A stretch of 64,000 nt of DNA from contig NZ_SPJX01000187.1 in assembly GCF_004458765.1 (NCBI RefSeq), positions 372,001 through 436,000 on the forward strand, in the 5' to 3' direction. This document shows positions 34,274 through 43,194 of this stretch, in pieces. Positions within the stretch are counted from its first letter, which is position 1. The number at the start of each line of letters is the position of its first letter. A model generated the notes under the pieces. The model was not told the DNA's origin and searched no databases. It saw only the letters and a program-made list of their open reading frames with translations. This DNA comes from Microvirga pakistanensis. GTDB taxonomy: Bacteria > Pseudomonadota > Alphaproteobacteria > Rhizobiales > Beijerinckiaceae. Position numbers and translations under genes: made by a program.

Positions 34274-34585
34274 CTATTTGATGGCATCGAAGATTGGCCC
34301 TGAGCATTGAGCGACGAAGATCAGGAGCAGGATGCCGATGAACCATAACCAGGAGCCGGATTTCTGAGGCTTTGCCGCCGGAGCGGCGGCAACGACGGCT
34401 TGCGGGCGAAAGACGGGAGCGGGCGGCGCCGGCAGGCGCTCGATGAGTTCGGCCGCTTCAGCCCGGACACGGCCTGCCGTGCCGATGAAGCGGAAATGCA
34501 CGGGAATGCCGCCGACGAACCCGACTTCGGCCGGCTGAATCGCGGAATCGTGGTTGACCCACCAGTATTCCGTACGCTCACTCAT
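34274..34585 (-). CDS. Small tail-anchored hypothetical protein
   Basis: 103 aa from ATG 34585, with GAGAGGA upstream. The N-terminal half (MSERTEYWWVNHDSAIQPAE, then VGFVGGIPVHFRFIG) is soluble. A Pro/Ala-rich linker leads to one C-terminal membrane helix (SWLWFIGILLLIFVAQCSG), which would leave the soluble part in the cytoplasm. It lies divergently from galE, 114 bases away. Function not recognised. Confidence 0.65.
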   Translation of the reverse strand: MSERTEYWWVNHDSAIQPAEVGFVGGIPVHFRFIGTAGRVRAEAAELIERLPAPPAPVFRPQAVVAAAPAAKPQKSGSWLWFIGILLLIFVAQCSGPIFDAIK

Positions 34586-34698
34586 GCTGCATCCTCTCAA
34601 AATTGGCAGGGTACTCAGCCCGTTTTGCCAGCAGGTTGTACTGGAAATCCAGAGCCATTCGGGCAACGATCAGGAAAGTGGTGGTTCAAGGAGATCCC

Positions 34699-35691
34699 GT
34701 GAACGTTCTGGTGACTGGAGGGGCCGGCTATATCGGCGGTCATATGGTACTGGCCCTGCGCGATGCGGGCCACAATCCGGTTGTTTTCGACAATCTTTCG
34801 ACGGGCTTCCGCTGGTCGGTTCCGGAGGAGGTCCCGCTCGTCGTCGGCGATGTCGGCGATTATGAACTGGTCCTGCAGACCCTGAAAGCCCACGCCATCG
34901 ACGCCATCGTGCATTTCGCAGCCAAGCTCGTGGTGCCGGAATCGGTGCGCGATCCCCTCGGCTATTACCTGAACAATACCGTCAAAAGCCGGTCCCTGCT
35001 GGCGGCGGCAGTGGCCGCCGGCATTAAGACATTCGTCTTCTCCTCGACGGCCGCGGTTTACGGCAATGCGTCCGACCGGCCGCTCGCCGAGGACGCGCCG
35101 CTGGCCCCCCTCTCTCCCTATGGCAGCTCCAAGCAGCTGACCGAGGTGATGCTGCGGGATGTGGCTGCGGCCCATGACATGCGCTTCGTGGTCCTGCGCT
35201 ACTTCAATGTGGCGGGAGCCGATCCGGCGATGCGGCATGGGCAATGCACGGCGAATGCGACCCATCTCATCAAGGTAGCGGTCCAGACGGCGCTCGGCAT
35301 GCGCTCCTATATGGAGGTATTCGGCACGGATTATCCGACGCCGGATGGAACGTGCATCCGCGACTACATCCATGTGAGCGACCTGATCTCGGCCCATATG
35401 CAGGCGCTCGACCATCTCCGGGGGGGAGGCGAGAGCCTCGTGGTGAATTGCGGCTACGGGCATGGCTATTCCGTATCGGAGGTGATCGATACGGTTCGCA
35501 AGGTTTCCGGGCGCCCGCTGGAGGCCCGCATCGCCCCCCGGCGCGACGGGGATCCGATCACCATCGTGGCGGATTCGACCCGCATTCGCTCGAGGCTCAA
35601 TTGGCGGCCCCGGCATGACGATCTCGCGACGATCGTGGAGCATACTTTGCGCTGGGAGAACATGCTGCGCGAGAGAAACCTGAGACTCTGA
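34699..35691 (+). CDS. galE: UDP-glucose 4-epimerase
   Basis: 330 aa from GTG 34699, with AAGGAGAT upstream; the frame opens earlier at 34603 without family match. GalE interconverts UDP-glucose and UDP-galactose using bound NAD. The sequence has NVLVTGGAGYIGGHMVLALR (glycine-rich NAD motif), VFDNLSTG, FAAKLVVPESVRDPL, the catalytic S-S-T and Y-x3-K (SSTAAVYG and SPYGSSKQLTEV), LRYFNVAGADP and GTCIRDYIHVSDL. It can supply UDP-galactose for the adjacent polysaccharide locus. It is not in an operon with the locus. Confidence 0.93.
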   Translation: MNVLVTGGAGYIGGHMVLALRDAGHNPVVFDNLSTGFRWSVPEEVPLVVGDVGDYELVLQTLKAHAIDAIVHFAAKLVVPESVRDPLGYYLNNTVKSRSLLAAAVAAGIKTFVFSSTAAVYGNASDRPLAEDAPLAPLSPYGSSKQLTEVMLRDVAAAHDMRFVVLRYFNVAGADPAMRHGQCTANATHLIKVAVQTALGMRSYMEVFGTDYPTPDGTCIRDYIHVSDLISAHMQALDHLRGGGESLVVNCGYGHGYSVSEVIDTVRKVSGRPLEARIAPRRDGDPITIVADSTRIRSRLNWRPRHDDLATIVEHTLRWENMLRERNLRL

Positions 35692-35834
35692 ACACGGCAG
35701 CGTGGAAAGATCAGGGACAATCAGAAAGACCTGGGACAAGCCGATCCTGCTAAGAACAGGTTAAGAACCTCTGCCTCTAATGCGGGGCGGCGGCCTGATT
35801 CCAGGCCACGGACGCAGAGGAGGCGGATCTGAAC

Positions 35835-36365
35835 ATGAATGCGGGCGCGACGAACGGAATCCTGCTTCTGGGGCGACTCCTGCTGGCCGGCTGCTTCCTG
35901 CCGACGGCAATCCCGAGGCTTGCCAACATATCGGGCTTCGCGGCAGCACTCACCATGAAGGGAGTTCCCTACGGGAACATTGTAGCGACCGGCATCGCGG
36001 TCGCGGAAATCGCAGCGCCGCTCGCCGTGATCCTCGGTCTTGCGCCACGCCTCAGCGCGGCCGCCCTGATCGCCACCCTGGCGGTCACCACCGGAGCCCT
36101 GCACCGGTTCTGGGAATACGGCGGCCTGAACCGCCAGGTGGAGGAGGCCCTGTTCCTCGCCAGTTCCGGGATTGCGTCCGCATTGCTGTTCTACCTGCTC
36201 GTGGGGCCGGGTGCCTGGAGCTGGCAGGGCTGGCGGAGCGGGGCGATCACCGCAAAACCTGCCAGAAAGAAGCGCCAGACGCGGGCGAGAACGGCGAAGC
36301 CCAAACCCAAACCCGCCACGGTCCGTCCGATGGAGGAGGAGGACGAATTTGCGAATGCCGCCTGA
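35835..36365 (+). CDS. DoxX-family membrane protein
   Basis: 176 aa with four predicted membrane helices. LLLGRLLLAGCFLPTAIPRL opens the first and ALTMKGVPYGNIVATGIAVA, the DoxX hallmark, leads into the second. GALHRFWEYGGLNRQVEEAL lies between helices three and four. Unusually, about 40 residues of very basic tail follow (KPARKKRQTRARTAKPKPKP). DoxX proteins are inner-membrane proteins linked to redox or thiosulfate chemistry in some species; the role here is unknown. Confidence 0.75.
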   Translation: MNAGATNGILLLGRLLLAGCFLPTAIPRLANISGFAAALTMKGVPYGNIVATGIAVAEIAAPLAVILGLAPRLSAAALIATLAVTTGALHRFWEYGGLNRQVEEALFLASSGIASALLFYLLVGPGAWSWQGWRSGAITAKPARKKRQTRARTAKPKPKPATVRPMEEEDEFANAA

Positions 36366-36531
36366 CCGGCGCCGATTCAATGGTGCATAGTCTCCGTCGA
36401 TCCCTGGACGCGACACGCTTTCAGCTTCAAGGTCCTGCCTTCATTCAGCCCTTAATCGACGCGATAAGGCGTGGCCGCCACGGTTTCGCGCCCGGGCGGG
36501 TTTGATTGTTTTTCGGGTTTGCAGTCGAGTC

Positions 36532-37647
36532 ATGCTCCAGAAGTCTTTGCGCCACTCCATCGGTCTTGTCCTTGTGCTGGCATCCGTTTCGCCGGCCGCT
36601 GCGCAACAACGGGGTCCCGACCCGCTGACCCGCTTCCTCGACGGCATCTTCAAACCCGGCCAGGGGCAGGGCGCACCGGCCGCCGCTCAGCCTCAGTCGG
36701 CTCCGACCCAGCCGGCGCAGCCGACTGCGCCTGCCGTGACCGCCCCCCAGGCTCAAGCGAAACCGCAGGCGAAGCCACAAGCCAAGACCGCTGCGCCCAA
36801 GCCGAAAGCGCCAGCCCGTCAGCAGCAGGCCGCCCAGCCGCGACCGCAATCCGTCGCAGCGCCGCAGCCTGCTCCCAAGCTTGACTCCAAGCCTGACGCT
36901 AAGCCGGCCCCCACCGCGCCTGCGGTGCAGCAGGCAGCCCCGGAGCCCCCAAAGCCGGCCCCCGAACCCGAGACGCGGACGGCCGAGCCGCCGCCGGCTC
37001 CCGAGCCTGCCCCCGTCAAGGTGGCCGAGCCGCCCAAGCCCGCCCGTTCGACGCCTGCGCCCGCTCAGGCTGCGCCGACGCCCGTCGCGGCCGCCCAGGC
37101 TGCCGCCGTCACGCCCGTTTCGCCGCCAAATCCCACGTCCCCGGCGGCGGCCCTGGAGCGGGTGAACGCCTATTTCAACAACATGGACCAGATGTCCGCC
37201 TATTTCGTGCAGAAGAATCCCAACGGCCAGCAGGTGGAGGGCACGCTCTCGGTCCGGCGGCCGGGGCAACTGCATTTCGCCTATGCGCCGCCGAGCACGC
37301 TCGAGATCGTCTCCGACGGCCGCAACGTGGCGATCCGGGACAAGAAGCTCGGGACCAACGACGTCTATCCTGTGGGCCAGACGCCCTTGAAGTTCCTCGT
37401 GCAGGAAAATGTCGACCTGGCCCGGGACACCAAGGTCCGCGATGTGCAGATCGGCCGTGATGGGATGATCACGGTGAAGTTCGATGACAGCGCGACGCTC
37501 GGCGGCACGTCCAAGATCACCCTTCGCTTCGACAGCCGCGCCAGCGCGCTCAAGCAATGGACCGTGGTGGATTCCCAGGGCTACGAGACCACCGTGGTGC
37601 TCTCCGGCCTCAACGTGGTGCCCCGCAAGAACGCCAGCGCCAACTGA
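36532..37647 (+). CDS. LolA-like outer-membrane lipoprotein carrier protein with long Pro/Ala-rich linker
   Basis: 371 aa from ATG 36532; a TTG in frame at 36502 is less likely. A Sec signal peptide (LRHSIGLVLVLASVSPAAA) is followed by RGPDPLTRFLDGIFKPG. About 160 residues of Pro, Ala, Gln and Lys then make a low-complexity linker. The LolA domain is roughly residues 204-371: LERVNAYFNNMDQMSAYFVQ, GTLSVRRPGQLHFAYAPPST, IVSDGRNVAIRDKKLG and LKQWTVVDSQGYETTVVLSG. LolA carries lipoproteins through the periplasm; its usual length is near 200 aa. The linker may let it span further across the cell wall. Confidence 0.85.
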   Translation: MLQKSLRHSIGLVLVLASVSPAAAQQRGPDPLTRFLDGIFKPGQGQGAPAAAQPQSAPTQPAQPTAPAVTAPQAQAKPQAKPQAKTAAPKPKAPARQQQAAQPRPQSVAAPQPAPKLDSKPDAKPAPTAPAVQQAAPEPPKPAPEPETRTAEPPPAPEPAPVKVAEPPKPARSTPAPAQAAPTPVAAAQAAAVTPVSPPNPTSPAAALERVNAYFNNMDQMSAYFVQKNPNGQQVEGTLSVRRPGQLHFAYAPPSTLEIVSDGRNVAIRDKKLGTNDVYPVGQTPLKFLVQENVDLARDTKVRDVQIGRDGMITVKFDDSATLGGTSKITLRFDSRASALKQWTVVDSQGYETTVVLSGLNVVPRKNASAN

Positions 37648-37773
37648 ACCCGTGGAAAGCCCGACGTTTCGTGGGTGTTCCCCGGCCCGGGGACTAGCCT
37701 CTTCGCGGATTCGGTCTAGAACTCGGCGAAGCCTCCGGGAGGCACCACCCCTGAACAGCCGTGGCAGGTGAGC

Positions 37774-38748
37774 ATGGTCGATCAAACAGCCCTTGGGGCT
37801 TATGCCGGTTACGTCCTCGAGGATGCGACGATTCCGGAATTGCCGAACCACTATCGGGGCAAGGTCCGCGACAATTACGATCTGCCGGACGGCCGGCGCA
37901 TCATCATCGCCTCCGACCGGATCAGCGCCTTCGACATCAATTTAGCGTCCATTCCGCTGAAAGGTCAGGTGCTCACGCAGACCGCCCGCTTCTGGTTCGA
38001 GAGGACCGCGGATCTCTGCCCCAACCACATCATCGAATACCCCGATCCCAATGTGGCCGTGTGCAAGCGGCTCACCATCCTGCCCGTCGAGATCGTCGTG
38101 CGGGATTACCTGGCCGGCACCACGGGCACCTCGATCCTCTCGCTCTACAAGCAGGGGCAGCGCGAGCTCTACGGCATTCGCCTCCCGGACGGAATGCGCG
38201 ACAACCAGAAGCTGCTGCAGACCATCATCACCCCCACCACGAAAGCCTTCCATGGCGGGCATGACGAACCGCTGACCGCAGGCGAGATCGTGGAACGCGG
38301 ATTGCTGAGTGCCGAGCAATGGCGGACAGTGTCCGACTACGCTCTCGCGCTCTTCGCCAGAGGGCGCGACATGGCGGCGGCGCAGGGCCTCATCCTCGTC
38401 GACACCAAGTACGAGTTCGGCATCGACGAGACCGGCGCGATCATGATCGCCGACGAGATCCACACGCCCGACAGCAGCCGCTACTGGTTCGCCGAGAGCT
38501 ATCGTGAGCGCTTCGAGGCCGGCGAGAGGCCAGAGAGCTTCGACAAGGATTTCGTGCGCAGCTGGGTCGTCGCCCGCTGCGATCCGTACAAGGACGCGAT
38601 CCCCGAAATCCCCGCCGACGTGATCCTCGAAACCTCGCGGGTCTACATCGAGGCCTATGAGCGCATCACCGGTGCGGCCTTCGCGATGCCGGATCCCGGC
38701 GTGCCGGTCCTGGAGCGCATCCGGAAGAACCTGGCGCGGTATTTCTAG
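37774..38748 (+). CDS. purC: Phosphoribosylaminoimidazole-succinocarboxamide synthase
   Basis: 324 aa from ATG 37774; a GTG two codons earlier (37768) is also possible. The SAICAR synthetase makes the eighth step of purine synthesis from CAIR, aspartate and ATP. Family phrases are [63 protein letters not shown] and [17 protein letters not shown]. It is the longer, about 320-residue type common in Alphaproteobacteria. It is a single gene, followed by the dispersed repeat copy 2. Confidence 0.94.
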   Translation: MVDQTALGAYAGYVLEDATIPELPNHYRGKVRDNYDLPDGRRIIIASDRISAFDINLASIPLKGQVLTQTARFWFERTADLCPNHIIEYPDPNVAVCKRLTILPVEIVVRDYLAGTTGTSILSLYKQGQRELYGIRLPDGMRDNQKLLQTIITPTTKAFHGGHDEPLTAGEIVERGLLSAEQWRTVSDYALALFARGRDMAAAQGLILVDTKYEFGIDETGAIMIADEIHTPDSSRYWFAESYRERFEAGERPESFDKDFVRSWVVARCDPYKDAIPEIPADVILETSRVYIEAYERITGAAFAMPDPGVPVLERIRKNLARYF

Positions 38749-38880
38749 AGCATCGTGCGGACCCAGAGGGCCGCGTCAGCGAAAAGTGTATCCGGTTTTC
38801 CGCTAAAACGATGGTCACAACTTAAGAAGAAGGCATCGGATCGATCCCAAAAGTGCAAGTCCACTTTTGGGATCGATGCT
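38747..38880. repeat. Dispersed extragenic repeat, copy 2, with perfect hairpin
   Basis: It starts AGAGCATCGTGCGGACCCAG inside the purC stop region and ends GATCGATGCT. It contains a perfect 16-bp inverted repeat (38840-38855 with 38862-38877) around the loop CAAGTC. The order of blocks equals that of copy 1 at 34167. On the minus strand the hairpin is followed by CTTCTTCTT, so it may also end transcription of the convergent hydrolase gene. Confidence 0.7.
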
Positions 38881-38917
38881 TTGGCGTGACGATCCGGCTC
38901 CGTTCCACGCCCGATCG

Positions 38918-39730
38918 TCACTGAAGAAAGGCCCTCACGGTCTTCGCCACGTCCCGCGCCCGTTCCACGGGCAGCATGTGCGTTTCGCCCTTGAACAGCC
39001 TGAGCTGGGCTCCGGCGATCAGGCGGGCGGTCTCCTCCATCGCTTCCACGTCGAAGAACGGGTCGTGGGTCGCGCCGACGATCAGGGTGCGGGCCCGGAT
39101 GGCCTGCAGCCACGATGAGTCCTCGCCGAAATTCTCGCCCGCGACGGCGTGGAGGCCGCGGACGATGATCGCGGAATCGTTCATCGTCTCGTGCAGCCTC
39201 GGCTGCTCCTGCTTGAAGCGCAGGCGCAGCAGCCAGTTGAGCCAAGGGCGGCGGAAGACGAGGCCGAATTCGCCGAGGAAGCGTTCGAAATCCCCTTGCC
39301 ACGCGTACTCGATCTGCCGGTCGATGCTGCGGCGGCCCTGGCTGGAGAAGCGGTGGGCGCTCACCATTAGGATGAGATCCTTCACCAGATCGGGATGATC
39401 GGCGGCGAGGCGCGCGGCCGCGAAGCCGCCGAACGAGATGCCCAGCACGCTGGCGGGGCCGATCTCTTCGCGCAGGATCCGCGACACGTCTCCCACGATC
39501 GTGCCAACGCTGTAGCCTGCCGGCGGCGCGGAATCGTAGCCCAGCACATAGATCGTCCGATGCGAGGGCAGGAGCCGCGCAATGCGCTTGGCGTCCCGGC
39601 GCGCCCGTGCGGGCGTGGGGCGCCGGACAAAGGCTTGGCCGCCGTTCAGAACGACGATGGGATCGCCGCCCGAGCCGATTTTCACGAAGGGAATACGGCT
39701 CAGGAAAGTGCCTGTTTCGAAAGTCGTCAT
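38918..39730 (-). CDS. Alpha/beta-hydrolase fold protein
   Basis: 270 aa from ATG 39730 (MTTFETGTFLSRIPFVKIGS); the frame runs back to 39862. The nucleophile elbow is GISFGG (G-x-S-x-G), with the acid in IVGATHDPFFD and the histidine in GETHMLPVERA. The N-terminal strand DPIVVLNGGQAF gives the oxyanion region. It is a soluble cytoplasmic hydrolase of unknown substrate; esterases and C-C hydrolases look alike. It is a single gene. Confidence 0.8.
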   Translation of the reverse strand: MTTFETGTFLSRIPFVKIGSGGDPIVVLNGGQAFVRRPTPARARRDAKRIARLLPSHRTIYVLGYDSAPPAGYSVGTIVGDVSRILREEIGPASVLGISFGGFAAARLAADHPDLVKDLILMVSAHRFSSQGRRSIDRQIEYAWQGDFERFLGEFGLVFRRPWLNWLLRLRFKQEQPRLHETMNDSAIIVRGLHAVAGENFGEDSSWLQAIRARTLIVGATHDPFFDVEAMEETARLIAGAQLRLFKGETHMLPVERARDVAKTVRAFLQ

Positions 39731-39966
39731 GGTCAAAAGCTGTCGTTGCAAGCAGACCACCGCGGCTATCGCATGCGTCGAGTGGGACTGCTTCAAATCG
39801 AAAGGAAAAACCTGCCGGAAGAGGGTCGCCGACCGATGTGCGCAATCGCACGTCATCCACACGGATGAAGCGGAGGCGATGGGCAGATTGTGGAGCCGAC
39901 GGACGCTGGAAGGGCGGCGGCGGCTTGCGGGCCGGGGCGCTCTTATAGGAGCGAATACCTACGCCG

Positions 39967-40362
39967 TCAACTGCCAAGTTGACTACGGTGGAGGGCTTTG
40001 TCCGGATGCTCGCTCTTGTGCCTCTCCCAAGGCCAGCGCCCCTCGATTTCGACTTCGAGCGAGAAGCTCAGGAAGGTGCGGATGAGAACGATGCCGCCGA
40101 GGATGAGAAGGCTTTGGAGCGACGGCTCGATGGCGACCGTATTGATGATGTCGGCCGCCACGAGGAACTCGAGGCCTAGCAGAATCGCCCGCCCGAGGTT
40201 CGAGCGGTAGAGGTTGAAGACAGCCTCGCCGGAGCGTCCCCGCAGAAGCTGCCAGAAAACGGCCAGGGTCGCGCCGAGGGTTCCCAGAACGATGATGGCG
40301 ATGCCACACATTTCGATGGCGCGTGTCGTCAGTCGCAAGGCCTGCGGGAACCAATCGTCCAT
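39967..40362 (-). CDS. DUF1622-type membrane protein
   Basis: 131 aa from ATG 40362, with GAAGGA upstream. Three hydrophobic helices are seen: AIEMCGIAIIVLGTLGATLA, AILLGLEFLVAADIINTVAI and SLLILGGIVLIRTFLSFSLE. The phrase LGLEFLVAADIINTV followed by LILGGIVLIRTFLSFSLEVE is the DUF1622 signature. It is an inner-membrane protein of unknown function. It has no operon partner. Confidence 0.78.
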   Translation of the reverse strand: MDDWFPQALRLTTRAIEMCGIAIIVLGTLGATLAVFWQLLRGRSGEAVFNLYRSNLGRAILLGLEFLVAADIINTVAIEPSLQSLLILGGIVLIRTFLSFSLEVEIEGRWPWERHKSEHPDKALHRSQLGS

Positions 40363-40492
40363 GAACAATCCTTCGCGAAGAGCACGAACACTGATTCATA
40401 GGACAGCGAGCCGGCTCCTCCAGAGCGGAGGATGAAAGTCGCGCAACGTCCGGCAGCAACGCACCGATTTTGTGAGGAATCGAACCGGCGAG

Positions 40493-40526
40493 AAAGCGAA
40501 GGGCCGGTTCAAGGCCGGCCCTTCGC
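40493..40526 (-). terminator. Rho-independent terminator after the L,D-transpeptidase gene
   Basis: A 12-bp perfect stem (GCGAAGGGCCGG with CCGGCCCTTCGC) with a seven-base loop lies 22 bases past the stop. On the minus strand it runs into TTTCTCG. The T-tract is short but the stem is strong. Confidence 0.65.
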
Positions 40527-40547
40527 CATGATCGGCGGGCGGTCCGC

Positions 40548-41282
40548 TCAGTAGAAGGAGACCCGGGTCTCGTCCGGCTCGACGTCGTTGAAGGGGCTGC
40601 GTCCGTTCAGCACCACCACCGGCGAGCCCACGGGCACGCGGTTGTAGAGGTCGATCACGTCCTGGTTGAACATGCGGATGCAGCCGGACGACACCGATTG
40701 GCCGATGGACCAGGGCTCAGTCGTGCCGTGGATGCGGTACATGGTATCGGCGCCGTTGTCATAGAGGTAGAGCGCGCGCGCACCCAGCGGATTGTTGAGG
40801 CCGCCGGGCATGCCGCCGGCCCATGGAGCGTTCCGTTCGGGCTCGCGCCTGATCATCGCGGCCGTGGGTGTCCAGCGGGGCCATTCGGCCTTGCGCCCGA
40901 TTCTTGCGCGCCCGGACCAGGCCAAGCCCTCCTTGCCGACGCCGATGCCGTAGCGGATCGCACGCCCGCCCTCGCGGACGAGGTAAAGGTGGCGGGCCGC
41001 AGTGTCGACCACGATGGTTCCGGGCTCTTCACGGCCGTAATAGGCGACCTCGCGGCGGAGGAAACGCGGGTCGACCTCGGAAATGTCTGTCGGCGGAAGC
41101 GGATGCGTCTCGTCGGGACGGGCGCCATACATGGCCATATAGGCGGGATCGATACGGCGGACCGCTTGCTGCGGCGGAGGTGAGGACGTCACGCAGGCGG
41201 CCAGGGCCGCCGGGAGAAGCAGGGCGCAGAGGCGAAGGGCATGTCGCAATGAAGACAAGCGTGGGGCCGTAAGAGCAAACAT
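40548..41282 (-). CDS. L,D-transpeptidase lipoprotein (YkuD/ErfK type)
   Basis: 244 aa from ATG 41282. A lipoprotein signal peptide ends at the lipobox LAAC ([17 protein letters not shown]). The YkuD domain is residues about 95-230: [48 protein letters not shown] and the catalytic [20 protein letters not shown], then [16 protein letters not shown]. The cysteine of SSGCIRM is the nucleophile. Such enzymes make 3-3 cross-links in peptidoglycan or attach lipoproteins to it, in the periplasm. It is a single gene followed by a terminator. Confidence 0.9.
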   Translation of the reverse strand: MFALTAPRLSSLRHALRLCALLLPAALAACVTSSPPPQQAVRRIDPAYMAMYGARPDETHPLPPTDISEVDPRFLRREVAYYGREEPGTIVVDTAARHLYLVREGGRAIRYGIGVGKEGLAWSGRARIGRKAEWPRWTPTAAMIRREPERNAPWAGGMPGGLNNPLGARALYLYDNGADTMYRIHGTTEPWSIGQSVSSGCIRMFNQDVIDLYNRVPVGSPVVVLNGRSPFNDVEPDETRVSFY

Positions 41283-41538
41283 CAGTGGGGAAGGCTCGCA
41301 GTTTCTGGTTTTTCGCTGATGCCGCCGGCGCTTGAACACGGCAGCGGTCGTCTCAAAGGGAGTTCATAGTCCGGGTGGTGACAACAAGGTGTTACCGATA
41401 TGGCCGAAATGTGGCTATGCCACGCTGTGATGAAAAGGACACAATGATTTGATGAGGTTGAAATTATTCTCCCAAGTTGAGTACAACCTCCGGGGGGCAA
41501 TCACGACGATACGGCCTCCGCTTCGACGGATGTGCAAG

Positions 41539-42117
41539 ATGCAATCGCTGTCCATTTCCACCCTGACGATCTGCGGGATTTCCGAACTGCTCGAGCAGAA
41601 GGAGAGGGCGGTCACCCATGTGCTCTCGATCCTCGATCCCGATCATCCCGATCCCGAGGCTTTCGGAGCCTATGATCCGCATCACCGCACGATCCTGCGC
41701 TTCCATGACATCATCGACCCTGTCGAGGGCATGGTCCTGCCTCAGCCCGAGCATGTGGAAGCGGTTCTGCGCTTCGCGGATGAGGTGGAGGCGGGCAAGG
41801 CCGAGCGTGCGGAAGGGCATCTGCTCGTTCACTGCCATATGGGCATCTCACGCTCGACCGCTGCGATGCTGACGCTGATGGCCCGGGCTGCGCCCGATGA
41901 GCCGGAAGACCGACTGTTCGAACGTCTGGTGGAGATCAGGCCTCAGGCGTGGCCGAATTCCCGCATGGTCGTCTTTGCGGACGACATGCTGTCCCGCAAT
42001 GGCCGCCTCGTCGATGCGCTGCGCCGCCACTACGGACGCCAGATGCGGCACAAGCCGGAATTCGCCCTGTGGATGCATGAGCTCGGCCGCGGCCGCGAGA
42101 TCGAGATGGCGACTTAA
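41539..42117 (+). CDS. Dual-specificity/tyrosine phosphatase-like protein
   Basis: 192 aa from ATG 41539 (MQSLSISTLTICGISELLEQ); in-frame starts exist at 41449 and 41530. The C-x5-R catalytic loop is HCHMGISRSTAAML, which fits cysteine-dependent phosphatases. The general-acid region is probably FHDIIDPVEGM. The protein is cytoplasmic and has no membrane segment. Similar proteins are common in Rhizobiales and are usually listed as tyrosine phosphatases; the substrate is unknown. Confidence 0.8.
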   Translation: MQSLSISTLTICGISELLEQKERAVTHVLSILDPDHPDPEAFGAYDPHHRTILRFHDIIDPVEGMVLPQPEHVEAVLRFADEVEAGKAERAEGHLLVHCHMGISRSTAAMLTLMARAAPDEPEDRLFERLVEIRPQAWPNSRMVVFADDMLSRNGRLVDALRRHYGRQMRHKPEFALWMHELGRGREIEMAT

Positions 42118-42237
42118 CCGGAGACGCGGGAGGAATACTCTCGTCCGGTCTAGAAAGGCGGGCCGGTTTGGTCAGCCCGGTCGCTTCCTGCGGGAGGTTC
42201 TGGTTGGTGCGAAGGCACCAAGTCCCGTGACGTGAGC

Positions 42238-42258
42238 CCTGGCGCATGCTGCGCCAGG
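42238..42258. other. Hairpin upstream of the glyoxalase-fold gene
   Basis: CCTGGCGCA and TGCGCCAGG form a perfect 9-bp stem with a three-base loop, 21 bases before the ATG at 42280. There is no T-tract, so it is not a usual terminator. It could affect translation of the next gene or be a regulator site. Confidence 0.45.
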
Positions 42259-42279
42259 ACAACGAAGGGACATGACACC

Positions 42280-42701
42280 ATGCAACAGCAAATTTCCGTC
42301 GTGACACTGGGTGTGAGCGATCTTGCACGCTCCCGGCGCTTCTATGTCGAAGGCTTCGGCTGGAGCCCCGTCTTCGAGAACGAGGAGATCATCTTCTGCC
42401 AGATGAACGGCTTCGTGCTCGGCACGTGGCTGCGGCACGCCCTCGCGGCCGATATGCGACGGGAGGATCCCGCCGCGCCGGGCCTTTATTCTCTCGCCCA
42501 CAATGTGGCTTCCCGCGCGGATGTGCAGGCCACGATGGATCGGCTGTCCCGATGCGGCGGACGGATCATGCGGCCCGCCGACGAGCCTCCCCATGGGGGA
42601 TGCGCGGCTATGTGGCCGATCCCGACGAGCATGCATGGGAGATCGCGTGGAATCCCGCCTGGGCCATCGATGCCCAGGGACATGTGACATTCGGAGTCTA
42701 A
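42280..42701 (+). pseudogene. VOC/glyoxalase-fold protein with a frameshift
   Basis: The frame from ATG 42280 reads MQQQISVVTLGVSDLARSRR and FYVEGFGWSPVFENEEIIFC, then ADVQATMDRLSRCGGRIMRP and ADEPPHGG, a normal glyoxalase/bleomycin-resistance (VOC) protein. After a G5 run at 42595-42599 the family sequence continues in another frame (RGYVADPDEHAWEIAWNPAW, then GHVTFGV) to a stop at 42701. One G too few explains the shift. Read without the shift, the product would be about 140 aa. It is either a true pseudogene or a sequencing error in the homopolymer. Confidence 0.8.
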
Positions 42702-42747
42702 GGAAGCGTCGCACCCGCCGCTCCATGCGGCGCTCGATCCTCGTCTC

Positions 42748-43194
42748 TCAGGTCTTGCGCAGGGTGCCGAACCGCGCGTCAGGTTTCGGATGAACGGGCA
42801 AGGGCTCCTCGCTCGCCAGTTCCTCCAGGATCGGGCAATGGGGGCGCGAATCCCCGCAGCAATGGTCGGCGAGATGCTTCAGGGTCGAGGCCATTTCCTG
42901 CAGCTCGCGGATCTTGCGCTCGAGCACGTTCACATGATCGAGCGCGATCGCCTTCACGTCCTTGCTGGCGCGCTCGCGGTCACGCCAGAGCGAGACGAGA
43001 TCGGCGATCTGATCGACCGAGAAGCCGAGATCGCGGGCGCGGCGGATGAAGCGCAGGGTATGCACGTCATGGTCCGAATAGACCCGGTAGCCCGATTCCG
43101 TGCGCACGGTCTTCGGAATGAGGCCGATCGACTCGTAATAGCGGATCATCTTGGCGGAAACGCCGGAGGCCGCAGCCGCTTGTCCGATATTCAT
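42748..43194 (-). CDS. cueR: Copper-responsive MerR-family regulator
   Basis: 148 aa. The N-terminal MerR helix-turn-helix is [20 protein letters not shown] with [21 protein letters not shown] dimer helix follows, and the C-terminal metal loop is [13 protein letters not shown], with two cysteines spaced as in CueR for binding Cu(I). The protein activates copper efflux genes by twisting promoters with a 19-bp spacer; such a promoter lies before copA. cueR overlaps the copA stop (ATGA), so it is the last gene of its own target operon and should raise its own level under copper. Confidence 0.9.
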   Translation of the reverse strand: MNIGQAAAASGVSAKMIRYYESIGLIPKTVRTESGYRVYSDHDVHTLRFIRRARDLGFSVDQIADLVSLWRDRERASKDVKAIALDHVNVLERKIRELQEMASTLKHLADHCCGDSRPHCPILEELASEEPLPVHPKPDARFGTLRKT

